Assembly: GCA_026421215.1 (NCBI GenBank) | Contig: JAPKBN010000024.1 | Coordinates: 1 to 33,130, forward strand | DNA length: 33,130 nucleotides | Direction of reading: 5' to 3' | Origin: Dehalococcoidia bacterium | GTDB lineage: Bacteria > Chloroflexota > Dehalococcoidia > Lucifugimonadales > Lucifugimonadaceae | In this document: positions 25,422 through 33,130 of the stretch, piece after piece | Position numbering within the stretch: position 1 is the stretch's first letter | Layout: every line of letters begins with the position of its first letter | Program-made: the position numbers and the translations under genes | The notes under the pieces: generated by a model | Databases searched by the model: none | The model's input: only the letters and a program-made list of their open reading frames with translations | What the model was told of the DNA's origin: nothing

Positions 25422-25811
25422 CTAACTTGCCAGGAACGACGACCTGAACTGCACGCCCCACCGTCCGTCGATCTTCGTGAAGATCCACAGCGTGTCAAAA
25501 GGTTTGTACTCGATGCCATCCGCTCGTCGCCGTGACTGCCTGATCGCCAGATGAACCTTATCGCCCCCTGCCTGCACAACGTCCACCTTTAGCGAGTCAG
25601 TGTGGTGCCAGCCCTCTGCATTCAGCCGATCCGTCAGATTGTTCTCACCTGCTCGAAAATCGTCCCCCGTTTCCCACGCGCGGAATTGGTTCTCGGCCAA
25701 CCGTAGATGAGGGAAGTGCATGTGCGCAATCTGGGTTTCCACGTCTCGAGCATTGAACGCGTCGTTCCATCGGTGGAATGCTGCGATAGCTTCAATTGAG
25801 GGGTCCTGCAA
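25422..25811 (-). CDS. NTF2-like (SnoaL/ketosteroid-isomerase-fold) protein
   Basis: This 129-residue protein has the NTF2-like pattern: an N-terminal helix IEAIAAFHRWNDAFNARDVETQIAHMHFPHLRL (residues 6-38) forming the cone lid, then strands including VDVVQAGGDKVHLAIRQSRRR and the final DTLWIFTKIDGRWGVQFRSSF pair. Proteins of this fold are isomerases, dehydratases, cyclases or accessory proteins; no catalytic residue can be assigned. It starts at TTG behind GGAGGA. It is the last gene of the carboxylase/CoA-transferase operon, 36 nt after the second CoA-transferase, so it may act on or bind an intermediate of that pathway. Confidence 0.8.
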   Translation of the reverse strand: MQDPSIEAIAAFHRWNDAFNARDVETQIAHMHFPHLRLAENQFRAWETGDDFRAGENNLTDRLNAEGWHHTDSLKVDVVQAGGDKVHLAIRQSRRRADGIEYKPFDTLWIFTKIDGRWGVQFRSSFLAS

Positions 25812-25815
25812 TACT

Positions 25816-25821
25816 TCCTCC
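25816..25821 (-). promoter_or_regulatory. Shine-Dalgarno GGAGGA fixing a TTG start
   Basis: The minus strand reads GGAGGA, a short spacer and TTG at 25811. The protein has no alternative ATG at its N-terminus. Confidence 0.65.
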
Positions 25822-25847
25822 AGAAGATTATTGGCCCAGACCGGTTA

Positions 25848-27122
25848 TCACTCACGCACCAGAGGCGTGTAGCCAATGATCCCGGTCTCTTCCAGATCAG
25901 TGATCTCATCATCTGACAGCCCCAGCAGCTCGCCCAGAACGTAGGGATGGTGTTGCCCTAGGGTTGGTGCTGGCCGGTAGTGACGCGCTGGTGTCTTAGA
26001 AAGCCGTATCGGCTGACCTGCATGTGTCTGGACACCGGCCTCCGGGTGATCGAACTTCCAGAAGAAGCCGCGCTGGTTCAAGTGTTCGTCGTTCATCAAC
26101 TCATCGGCGTTGACCACGACACCTGCGGCGATACCAGCCTCTTGTAGCAGACGCATCGCGTCGTATGCGTCCCTGCCGCGTGTCCAGTCGGCCACGTGTC
26201 CATCCAGTTCAGGCTGGTGTTGAAGCCGTCCTTCAAGCGTTAAATAACGCTCATCATCCGCCCAGCCCGGCTTCCCTACGGCGTCCCGAAAATTGGCCCA
26301 CTGCTTTTCAGTTCCAACCGAGATAGCCACCCACTTGTCGTCACCCTTGCATGGATAAGCCCCGTGCGGCGCCTTGCGGACATGGCCGTTGCCGATACGC
26401 GGCGGCACTTCACCCGATAGCTGGTAGCCCAGCGACGCCTCGCCGGTCAGCGCAGCTCCAGATTCTGCCTGAGCCAGCGATATGTACTGGCCCTTTCCAG
26501 TCCGATACCTGCTGAAAAGGGCCGTCATGATCGCCCCAGTCGCGAACATCCCGGACGCAGGATCCGGGTATGCATTGCCACTCATGTGTGGCTCCTCACC
26601 CGGGTAGCCCATACGGCTCGCCAGCCCGGAGTGTGGGTCGATCGTCGTGCCGTAAGAGACGAAGTTCTGAAACGGTCCTTCAGATCCATAGCCGGGCATT
26701 GAGCAATAAATGATCGCCGGGTTGATCGCCTTCAAGATTGGGTAATTGATACCCAGGTTTGGCATCACCCGCGGGCTGTAGTTTTCGATCACGATGTCAC
26801 TGATCTTGACGAGCTGCTTGAACAGTTCTACCCCGCGCTCTGTGTTGAGCTCCAGTGTGACGTCTAGCTTGTTGCGGCCCATGTCGTTATTCAGCACGTT
26901 GCGGTTCCAATGGCGCTCGCCCGGGTCGTTGTCCGGGTAGGTGCCAAGGATCATCGCCGTCTCACGCGTCACCTCACGACGTCCGACCAGTCGCCGACCC
27001 GAGATGTGGATGACCTCTGCGCCTAGGTCCGCCAGTATCCGGGTGCAGTGCGGCCCGGCCCAGACACGTGACAAATCCAGGACGCGCACGCCGTCGAGTG
27101 GGCCTTTGGCGGTTGCCGCCAT
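25848..27122 (-). CDS. Class III CoA-transferase (CaiB/BaiF), subunit with catalytic Asp
   Basis: This 424-residue family III CoA-transferase moves CoA between carboxylic acids through an enzyme-bound mixed anhydride. It opens with GPLDGVRVLDLSRVWAGPHCTRILADLGAEVI (residues 7-38) and has ENYSPRVMPNLGI (114-125). The catalytic aspartate is D187 in YPDPASGMFATGAIMTAL, the position of Asp169 in formyl-CoA transferase. The ATG at 27122 overlaps the TGA of the upstream CoA-transferase by one base (TGATG), so the two are translationally coupled; a TTG one codon earlier is less likely. The C-terminal VVVNADELMNDEHLNQRGFF region is typical. The substrate is unknown. Together with the Asp-less neighbour it may form a heteromer. 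Confidence 0.92.
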   Translation of the reverse strand: MAATAKGPLDGVRVLDLSRVWAGPHCTRILADLGAEVIHISGRRLVGRREVTRETAMILGTYPDNDPGERHWNRNVLNNDMGRNKLDVTLELNTERGVELFKQLVKISDIVIENYSPRVMPNLGINYPILKAINPAIIYCSMPGYGSEGPFQNFVSYGTTIDPHSGLASRMGYPGEEPHMSGNAYPDPASGMFATGAIMTALFSRYRTGKGQYISLAQAESGAALTGEASLGYQLSGEVPPRIGNGHVRKAPHGAYPCKGDDKWVAISVGTEKQWANFRDAVGKPGWADDERYLTLEGRLQHQPELDGHVADWTRGRDAYDAMRLLQEAGIAAGVVVNADELMNDEHLNQRGFFWKFDHPEAGVQTHAGQPIRLSKTPARHYRPAPTLGQHHPYVLGELLGLSDDEITDLEETGIIGYTPLVRE

Positions 27123-28360
27123 CAAATAACGCCACCTTCTCTAAGCTGCCCCAGGCGGTCTGAGTCGTAACCCAACTTCTCTGCCAGCACCTCGTTAGTA
27201 TGCTCGCCAAGCAGGTTGGCCCGTTCGTACACCGGTGGGGCCTCGCTCAGGTGATAGGGCAGACCGGCGTAGCGATGGTTTCCGGCGACAGGGTGATCGA
27301 TCTCTTTCCAGAAACCTCGGAACTCGTACTGCGGATCGTCCAGGACATCACTGACCTCGTTCACAAACGCCGCCGGGATACGGTTGTCCTGAAGCGCGTT
27401 CACGATCTCTTCAGCCGTGTGATCCATGAACCACGTGCTTATCAGCGCGTCGAACTCGCGGTAGTTCACGGCGCACATCTGAGGATTGGCGAATCGCGGA
27501 TCGTCCAATAGTTCCGACATATCGAGAAGTTGAAGGAAAAGCACGTACTGAGTTGGGTCACTGATGCCGAGCGACACGAGACCCGGCTTGCCGTTGTCAT
27601 CGGCCTTGCACGGCAGAATCGTCGACGGGTGAACCGAACCGTATCGATTTCCAGACCTCATCCTTATCTTGCCGCTGGCTGTGAATCCGTTCAGCGTGAA
27701 CTGGTGCTCCGAAACCATAGCTTCTTGGATAGAAACATCCAGGTACTGGCCCTTGTCATCACGATCCCTCGCTATCAGCGCCGCCATGATGCCACTGTAT
27801 GCGTATAGGGCACTCTGGTACGACGGTTGATATCCGGACGAGCTCAGCGGCTCCCGGTCCGGGTCGCCATTGACATACATTTGACCGCTGAGCGCCATCT
27901 CCACCATGGTGTCGGCGCGGTATTCGCGATACGGCCCTGACTGGCCAAAGTTGGAGATCGAAGCCATTACAAGGCGCGGATTGATGGCGCTCAGAGTTGC
28001 GTAGTCCAACCCCATCGACTCCATCACGCCGGGTGCGAAGTTTTCGATCAGCACATCGGTCTGCGTGACAAGTTCCTTGAGGATGGCCGAGCCGCCCTCA
28101 GACGCGAGGTCCAGCGTCAATCCCTTCTTGCCGGTGTTCAAGTACAGATATAACGCGCTCGCCTCCGGGTCAGGACTCCTGTCAGGAAACGGACCAACTT
28201 GCCGCGCTCCATCACCCACTCCAGGCGCTTCGATCTTGATCACCTCTGCGCCGAAAGCCGCCAGCAACTTGCCGCAGTACGCCCCTGCAACGTAGTGCGA
28301 TAGGTCCAGCACCGTCAGTTCTGCAAGAGCGCCATTCCCGAGTTCGCTCACGGTCGCCAT
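27122..28360 (-). CDS. Class III CoA-transferase-like subunit lacking the catalytic Asp
   Basis: This 412-residue protein is a second CaiB/BaiF family member, opening with ALAELTVLDLSHYVAGAYCGKLLAAFGAEVIKIEAPG (residues 11-47) and containing ENFAPGVMESMGLDY (106-120). In the segment GYQPSYQSALYAYSGIMAAL, aligned with ADLTAGLYAAIGI-type sequences, the catalytic aspartate position is Ser180. All other framework motifs look intact, so it is not simply decayed. Heteromeric family III transferases such as BbsEF and SmtAB are known, which supports a structural or regulatory role paired with the downstream Asp-containing subunit. Its ATG lies inside the end of the carboxylase gene (13-nt overlap) and its stop overlaps the next start. 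Confidence 0.9.
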   Translation of the reverse strand: MATVSELGNGALAELTVLDLSHYVAGAYCGKLLAAFGAEVIKIEAPGVGDGARQVGPFPDRSPDPEASALYLYLNTGKKGLTLDLASEGGSAILKELVTQTDVLIENFAPGVMESMGLDYATLSAINPRLVMASISNFGQSGPYREYRADTMVEMALSGQMYVNGDPDREPLSSSGYQPSYQSALYAYSGIMAALIARDRDDKGQYLDVSIQEAMVSEHQFTLNGFTASGKIRMRSGNRYGSVHPSTILPCKADDNGKPGLVSLGISDPTQYVLFLQLLDMSELLDDPRFANPQMCAVNYREFDALISTWFMDHTAEEIVNALQDNRIPAAFVNEVSDVLDDPQYEFRGFWKEIDHPVAGNHRYAGLPYHLSEAPPVYERANLLGEHTNEVLAEKLGYDSDRLGQLREGGVI

Positions 28361-31300
28361 CGGGGCGCTGAACCGGGGCCAAGCTGCGTTTTGATCACAG
28401 GCTGGGCCGACTCAACGAAATCGCACAGCAAAGGTCTTGTGTCACGAGGGTCGATGATTTCTTCAACGAGGAAGGTCTGGGCGGTCCGGAACGGTGAGGC
28501 CAACTGCTTGAGCCGATTCTGGATTTCCTCGCGCTTGGCGTCTGGATCGTCGGCGTTTGCAATCTCACGACGGTACGCCGCGTCCACTCCTCCCTCGATA
28601 TGCATAGATCCCCAGTTGCCTGACGGCCAGGAGTATCGACGGTGCATGCCACTCAGGCGTATGTGGCAGCCACCCGCGACGCCAAAGATCTGGCGGATCA
28701 CGAAGGTCAGCCATGGCGTCTCTGTGCTGGCCATGACCGCGTGCAAACGTGCCCCGGCCCGCAGCATCCCAGCGCTCTCGGCCTCAAGCCCGATCATGAA
28801 ACCGGGGTCGTCTGCGAAGTTGATGATCGGAAGGTGGAAGTTCTCACAGAGCTCTATGAACCGGATTGCCTTTTCGGCCTCCTTCATCCCTGTTGCTCCG
28901 CCATCCACCCGAGAGTCGTTAATCATCACGCCCACGGGGTAGCCATTCACACGGGCCAGGACGGTTATGCGTCCAGCGCCGAAGTTAGGGGCTATCTCAA
29001 AAATCGAATCCTTGTCAAGAACAGACTCAAGAATCGGCCTTGGGTCAAACACCGTCTTGTTGTCATGGGGAATTGCGTTCTTCAGGGATTCGTCACGCCT
29101 GTCACGATCGTCGTCCGGCTCCACATACGGTGGCATGTCGTAGACGCTGTCCGGCAGGTAGCTGAGGAACTGGCGGATCATGTCGAACGCCTCTTCCTCG
29201 GATTCCGCCAGATTGTTCACGACACCGCTCTGGCGCACCTGCACACTTTCGTCGCCAAGTTCCTCCTTGGTGATATCGATCCCGAACGCCACTTTGACCA
29301 CGGGCGGACCACCGGCGAACAACACGGAGGTGTCCTTCACCATGACGCTGAAGTGCGCCAGCGCGGCTTGTACAGCGGGCAGCCCGGCGACAGAGCCAAG
29401 TACCGCCGCAACCGACGGAACGACCGGAAGCAGGTGTGGTGATAAATCATGTCCCGGGCCGTTCGGCAGGTAGGTGTGGCCGATCTGCTCGAAGGTGCGG
29501 ACGCTCCCGCCAGCCGCGTCCAGCAGCCGTATGAACGGCAATCGCCATTCAATCGCCATGCGTTCAGAAAAGGCGGTCTTGTTTCCGACGTTGGCATCCG
29601 ATGCGCCACCGCGGATAGTGAAGTCACCGCCATTGACCATTACCCGACGGCCGTTGATCTTGGACACGCCGATTACCGTGTTTGCTGGCGTGAAGCCGGT
29701 CAGATTACCGTCTGCGTCGTAGGTCGCAGATCCGGCCAAGGTGCCGATCTCTTCAAAACTGCCGGGGTCCACCAGTGAATCGATTCGTTCTCGAACCGTG
29801 AGCTTGCCGCGACCCTTGTGAAACGCGACGTTGTTTTCGCCGCCCATCTGGTGCGCGAGGTTGGTCCGCAGCGCCAGTTCATTCAGCTCAGCGTCCCAGC
29901 CTATCTGGCGTTGTATCGACTTTTCACCGGACTCCGCACGATCTCCAAGGTCCGCCTCGTCCATCTCCTCGATAAATACGAGGGCCTGACCTTGAAGCGC
30001 GGAACCGCCCTGTTCTACCGCGACCATCCGGACGATGCCGCTGAACTCCACCGTCACAGTATGGAAGAACTTCATCGCCTCAAGCACGGCGATCTGGTCG
30101 CCTACCCGCACTGAATCTCCCTCGACGACGTTCAGTTCGGCGATGATGCCCTGTGTCGGCGATGCCACGGACACCGTGCCTTCCGGGCCTTCCACATCGG
30201 CCATCACGGTTGGGACTGCAACAACCTCTGCCGTCGCCATCTCGGCGAACCGTTTCGGGTGCGAGCCGTTGCTTGAATTGGCCAGCGTCGCGATCTGTTC
30301 ATCCACAAAACGCGTGTGGATCTTCATTTCTGCGAAATCCGAGTGCTGCAACAGGTTCTGCAGGAAACTCAGGTTAGTCGACACACCCTCGATGCGGAAC
30401 TCGCTCAAGGCGCGGTAGGTCCGACGAATGGCGTCGCCGAAGTCACTTGATTTGGAGTGGCCGATCACCTTGGCGATCAGAGAATCAAAGGACGGGCTGG
30501 TGGAGTAACCCGCAAACCCAAAGGTATCGGTTCGGACGCCGGGACCAGTTGGGGGATCGAACGCGGAGAGTACCCCGACCGATGGAAGCGTTCGCCCGTC
30601 CGGCGTGACGGTCTCCATGTTGACGCGCGCTTGTATGGCGAAGCCCCTTGGTGCCGGGATGTCCGCCTGCTCGAGCCCAAGATCGCTTAGAGAGGAGCCG
30701 GCGGCGATGTTCAGCTGTGCTTCAACAAGATCGATTCCGGTCACCGCTTCCGTGACCGTGTGCTCGACCTGCAGGCGGGCATTGGCCTCAATGAAGTAAT
30801 ACTCGGAACCATCTGTCAGATCCGTGGCGTCTACAAGGAACTCAAAAGTGCCCAGGCTCCGATAATTCACCGCCACCGCAAGCCGTTGTGCGGAGGCGAT
30901 AATTCGCGCCCTCAAGCCGTCTGGAAGGTTTGGCGCCGGCGCAACCTCCATCACCTTCTGATATCGGCGCTGGATACTGCATTCACGCTCACCGAAATTG
31001 GAAACGGCCCCGGAGCCATCGCCGAGAATTTGCACCTCGATGTGGCGCGCCCGCGTGATCATCCGCTCCGCGAATAGCGTGCCATCGCCGAACGCGTTCA
31101 TCGCCTCGGCCGTGGCTTCAGCGTACAGACTTCTTATATCGGCCGTATCGTTTACGGCCCGGGCGCCACGCCCGCCACCGCCCGAGATAGCCTTCAAGAT
31201 CATCGTGCCGCCATCGCCGAGCGACTCCAGAAAGGCACTGGCCTCGTCGACAGACCCGAGTTCGCTGGAACCCGTCAGCACCGGCACGTCGTTATCGACG

Positions 31301-31668
31301 GCGATAGCCCGCGCTCGCACCTTGTCGCCAAACAACTCCAGAGTCTCCGGCAGAGGGCCCACGAAAATAAGCCCGGCATCCAAACAAGCCTGTGCAAACC
31401 GGGCGTTCTCCGCTAGGAAGCCGTATCCCGGGTGGACAGAGTCGCATCTCGTAGAAATAGCGGCGCCGATTACCTGGTCTATGTCAAGGTACGACGCCAC
31501 GCCGCGCCCCTCGAGCCGAACCGCCTCATCCGCCTGTTGGACGTGGAGCGATTCTGCGTCGTCTGACGGGAAGATCGAAACGGTCGGAATTCCCATATCG
31601 GCTGCGGCGCGAATAATGCGAACGGCGATCTCTCCGCGGTTCGCGACGAGAAGTTTGGACAGAGTCAT
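28348..31668 (-). CDS. Single-chain biotin-dependent acyl-CoA carboxylase (BC-BCCP-CT fusion)
   Basis: This 1106-residue protein carries all catalytic parts of an acyl-CoA carboxylase. Residues 1-455 are biotin carboxylase (LLVANRGEIAVRIIRAA; ATP-grasp loop KAISGGGGRGARAV at 159-172; FIEANARLQVEHTVTE). Residues about 497-568 are the biotinyl domain, with biotin lysine K533 in LEAMKFF. Residues 590-1106 are the carboxyltransferase, with paired crotonase-like halves (GGDFTIRGGASD; GVMINDSRVDGGATG; GGCHIRLSG). It would fix bicarbonate onto an acyl-CoA. Propionyl- and methylcrotonyl-CoA carboxylases usually split these parts over two chains; single-chain long-chain acyl-CoA carboxylases are known. 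The linker between BC and BCCP is only about 40 residues, too short for the usual BT domain. It is the first gene of the operon. Confidence 0.93.
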   Translation of the reverse strand: MTLSKLLVANRGEIAVRIIRAAADMGIPTVSIFPSDDAESLHVQQADEAVRLEGRGVASYLDIDQVIGAAISTRCDSVHPGYGFLAENARFAQACLDAGLIFVGPLPETLELFGDKVRARAIAVDNDVPVLTGSSELGSVDEASAFLESLGDGGTMILKAISGGGGRGARAVNDTADIRSLYAEATAEAMNAFGDGTLFAERMITRARHIEVQILGDGSGAVSNFGERECSIQRRYQKVMEVAPAPNLPDGLRARIIASAQRLAVAVNYRSLGTFEFLVDATDLTDGSEYYFIEANARLQVEHTVTEAVTGIDLVEAQLNIAAGSSLSDLGLEQADIPAPRGFAIQARVNMETVTPDGRTLPSVGVLSAFDPPTGPGVRTDTFGFAGYSTSPSFDSLIAKVIGHSKSSDFGDAIRRTYRALSEFRIEGVSTNLSFLQNLLQHSDFAEMKIHTRFVDEQIATLANSSNGSHPKRFAEMATAEVVAVPTVMADVEGPEGTVSVASPTQGIIAELNVVEGDSVRVGDQIAVLEAMKFFHTVTVEFSGIVRMVAVEQGGSALQGQALVFIEEMDEADLGDRAESGEKSIQRQIGWDAELNELALRTNLAHQMGGENNVAFHKGRGKLTVRERIDSLVDPGSFEEIGTLAGSATYDADGNLTGFTPANTVIGVSKINGRRVMVNGGDFTIRGGASDANVGNKTAFSERMAIEWRLPFIRLLDAAGGSVRTFEQIGHTYLPNGPGHDLSPHLLPVVPSVAAVLGSVAGLPAVQAALAHFSVMVKDTSVLFAGGPPVVKVAFGIDITKEELGDESVQVRQSGVVNNLAESEEEAFDMIRQFLSYLPDSVYDMPPYVEPDDDRDRRDESLKNAIPHDNKTVFDPRPILESVLDKDSIFEIAPNFGAGRITVLARVNGYPVGVMINDSRVDGGATGMKEAEKAIRFIELCENFHLPIINFADDPGFMIGLEAESAGMLRAGARLHAVMASTETPWLTFVIRQIFGVAGGCHIRLSGMHRRYSWPSGNWGSMHIEGGVDAAYRREIANADDPDAKREEIQNRLKQLASPFRTAQTFLVEEIIDPRDTRPLLCDFVESAQPVIKTQLGPGSAPRWRP

Positions 31669-31953
31669 CTGGCGTTTCTGCTACCTGTAAACCTAGTGTC
31701 GGGGCCGCGCTTCAGGAAATAATATCCGGCGCACGGGTACACAATACCCATACGAAGTGAAGTCGTGTGACTTCCAATCACGGAATGAACCAACAAACGG
31801 CTGAGAAGGCCACCACCGGTTGGTACAAGCAAGATGTGACCTTGTTCTTGTGCCAGGTAGCCAGAATGTTTCGTGCAACCACGTGCATGGATGTCCCGAC
31901 CACACGACCCTGTGATAGCTTGCGGCCCGCAGGCTGTACTCGTTCCAATCATT

Positions 31954-31957
31954 GGAG
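31954..31957 (+). promoter_or_regulatory. Shine-Dalgarno GGAG fixing a GTG start
   Basis: GGAG with 8-nt spacing precedes GTG at 31966. Earlier in-frame ATGs would add 31 residues unlike cupin N-termini and have no such site. Confidence 0.6.
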
Positions 31958-31965
31958 TTTCTACT

Positions 31966-32658
31966 GTGACGACTTCGCAAGATCCGATTCGGTCTCGACC
32001 GATCCAGATAAATCAGATCGCATGGGTCGAAGGCGCGCCTGGAATGCGCACCCGGCCGATCTGGGAGGACCCGGCAACCGACCGGAAGGCCCACATCGTC
32101 GAGTTCGAGCCCGGCGCCCACATGCCGCTCCACAGGCACGCCGGACATGAGCTCATCTACCTGATCGAGGGCTCGCTGACGGACGAGTCTGGCACTATCA
32201 GGCCGGGCAATGTCGCCTACCGACCGGACGGTTGCGTCCACTCGAACACAAGCCCTAACGGGGCGCTTGCGCTCGCCATCATCGCTGGCGGCAATGAGCC
32301 GGCCACCGAGATCGGTGATGCGCCGGGATCACAAATCTTCGTGCCGGAAGACCTGCCATGGGTCAAGACTCCGAGGGGGACATACACGAAGCGAATCGTC
32401 GCAAACGAGGCCGCCGATTGGGCGGCGGCGATCAACCGATTCCCGTCACGCGCAGGCATTCCTCTCCACCGCCACCACGGCGATGAGCTGATCTTCGTTA
32501 TCGAGGGAGCCAGCGTGGACGAGGCCGGCGTTATCACACCCGGTAATATGAGCTACAGGCCAAACGGGACGGAGCACTCCGTCAAGACCGAACTTGGGGC
32601 GACGGTATTCGGCATCGTCTGGGGCAGTACTGAACCGCTTAAGGCACCCAACACTTAG
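31966..32658 (+). CDS. Bicupin protein (ChrR-like double cupin)
   Basis: This 230-residue protein is two cupin domains in tandem. Domain 1 has H56, H58, E62 and H92 (LHRHAGHELIYLIEG, then GCVHS). Domain 2 repeats it with H168, H170, E174 and H204 (LHRHHGDELIFVIEG, then GTEHS). Both metal sites are complete. The spacing and RPGNVAYRPDG/TPGNMSYRPNG turns resemble the ChrR cupin of anti-sigma factors, but no zinc-binding anti-sigma domain is present, so it may be an enzyme (dioxygenase, isomerase or decarboxylase) or a sensor. It starts with GTG. It is divergent from the carboxylase operon, with a 297-nt gap between the two starts, and could be coregulated. Confidence 0.85.
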   Translation: MTTSQDPIRSRPIQINQIAWVEGAPGMRTRPIWEDPATDRKAHIVEFEPGAHMPLHRHAGHELIYLIEGSLTDESGTIRPGNVAYRPDGCVHSNTSPNGALALAIIAGGNEPATEIGDAPGSQIFVPEDLPWVKTPRGTYTKRIVANEAADWAAAINRFPSRAGIPLHRHHGDELIFVIEGASVDEAGVITPGNMSYRPNGTEHSVKTELGATVFGIVWGSTEPLKAPNT

Positions 32659-32796
32659 AGCCAGACAGCTATTAGGGTCAAGAATTCAACCTCTGAACGA
32701 ACGCCATCAGGCGATCCCTGAAGGTCGCGAACAGTTCGGACTGATCATGGGGTTCCACAAGAAGCTGACCGGAGCACCGACATGAGCTCCGGGTCC

Positions 32797-32812
32797 ATCT
32801 CCGATCGGAGAT
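32797..32812. repeat. Perfect 16-bp palindrome
   Basis: ATCTCCGATCGGAGAT reads identically on both strands with no loop. It lies in the convergent gap between the bicupin and the epimerase-like gene. It could be a protein-binding site; with no loop and no T-tract it is a poor terminator. Confidence 0.45.
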
Positions 32813-32885
32813 CGCACAGCGCTTCTTGAGGTCGCTTGTCGAAACCCAGAAGGCCGTCCAAGAATACTTGGAATTTACGACGAGC

Positions 32886-33130
32886 CTATACGTCTGTCGT
32901 CCAATCCGCGCCGTCCTGTGGCGCGTATCCGAGCACTTCTTTGGCGTGTGCGTTGTCCCTGAACATGCGTTTGTTGTCAGACGTGGCCCAAAAAATGTCG
33001 AACTTCAGGCTCGTGGGCGCTTCTATTATCTTGATAATTAGTTGCTGAAGATCGCGATAGCTCTGCCAGTTGGCCTGCCCACGCCCGGGCTGAGGGGCGT
33101 CTATCGGACCTGTGTTGCTGATCCGGATAT
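32886..33130 (-). CDS. NAD-dependent epimerase/dehydratase-like protein, C-terminal part (cut by window edge)
   Basis: The minus strand is open from the window end to a TAG at 32886-32888, giving the last 80 residues of a protein. It ends with LKFDIFWATSDNKRMFRDNA, then HAKEVLGYAPQDGADWTTDV, a typical C-terminus of extended short-chain dehydrogenases of the NAD-dependent epimerase/dehydratase family, where an FRD...A...LGY.P element closes the substrate domain. An upstream QANWQSYRDLQQLIIKIIEA helix supports this. No start codon is visible, and the cofactor-binding half lies outside the window. The gene converges on the bicupin. Its substrate cannot be inferred. Confidence 0.78.
   Translation of the reverse strand, partial: IRISNTGPIDAPQPGRGQANWQSYRDLQQLIIKIIEAPTSLKFDIFWATSDNKRMFRDNAHAKEVLGYAPQDGADWTTDV

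Noticed and set aside
32594-32785. 63-codon plus-strand frame overlapping the bicupin end
   Set aside because: Its first third is an out-of-frame shadow of the cupin. The C-terminal part (after about 32690) looks mildly coding but has no start, Shine-Dalgarno or recognised family.
32826-33048. Two 70-codon plus-strand frames at the right end
   Set aside because: They are antisense to the epimerase-like C-terminus, which has clear family sequence on the minus strand.
1-33130. CRISPR arrays, tRNA/rRNA genes, insertion sequences, prophage or toxin-antitoxin genes
   Set aside because: No regular direct repeats, cloverleaf-like sequences, transposase motifs or phage proteins were seen on reading both strands.

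Overview
The window is a gene-dense, moderately GC-rich bacterial chromosome segment. It carries catabolic enzymes and transporters and no rRNA, tRNA, transposase or CRISPR array. The mix of an enolase-superfamily enzyme, class III CoA-transferases, a sulfatase, an FAH-family hydrolase, a DUF1501/DUF1800 pair, four MFS exporters and an SDR-type protein resembles heterotrophic marine Chloroflexota of the SAR202 type. That assignment is inference from gene content; no phylogenetic marker is present.

Layout. 1-2.6 kb: a DUF1800 to DUF1501 operon (minus strand) ending near a hairpin. 2.8-9.9 kb: an FAH-family protein, a GNAT-like protein, a serine-glyoxylate aminotransferase, an orphan homodimeric-type 2-oxoacid dehydrogenase E1, and a MenC/N-acylamino-acid-racemase-like enolase-superfamily enzyme. 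9.9-14.3 kb: a membrane-anchored beta-propeller, an acyl-CoA synthetase of the oxalyl-CoA synthetase (AAE3/Pcs60) type, and a divergent formylglycine sulfatase. 14.3-18.8 kb: a decayed ORF, a VOC protein, a carboxymuconolactone-decarboxylase-like protein, a D-2-hydroxyacid dehydrogenase started by TTG, and a split transketolase. 18.8-25.4 kb: four MFS transporters, two of them a tandem duplicate, with the remnant of a surface-protein C-terminus between the second and third. 25.4-31.7 kb: a tightly overlapping operon of a single-chain biotin-dependent acyl-CoA carboxylase, two class III CoA-transferases and an NTF2-like protein. 31.9-33.1 kb: a divergent bicupin and the C-terminal end of an NAD-dependent epimerase-like protein cut by the window edge.

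How the genes may work together. The strongest candidate for an undescribed system is the carboxylase/CoA-transferase operon. The first CoA-transferase has Ser where the family has its catalytic Asp, and the second keeps the Asp. This suggests a heteromeric transferase that activates an organic acid for, or releases the product of, the fused carboxylase. A second, looser theme is C2/C3 acid metabolism: an oxalyl-CoA synthetase-like ligase, serine-glyoxylate aminotransferase, a hydroxypyruvate/glyoxylate-reductase-type dehydrogenase, transketolase and an orphan E1. These genes are not one operon, so the link is a hypothesis.

Several starts were moved from the longest possible ORF to internal codons on the basis of Shine-Dalgarno sequences and family length; each case is stated in its entry.
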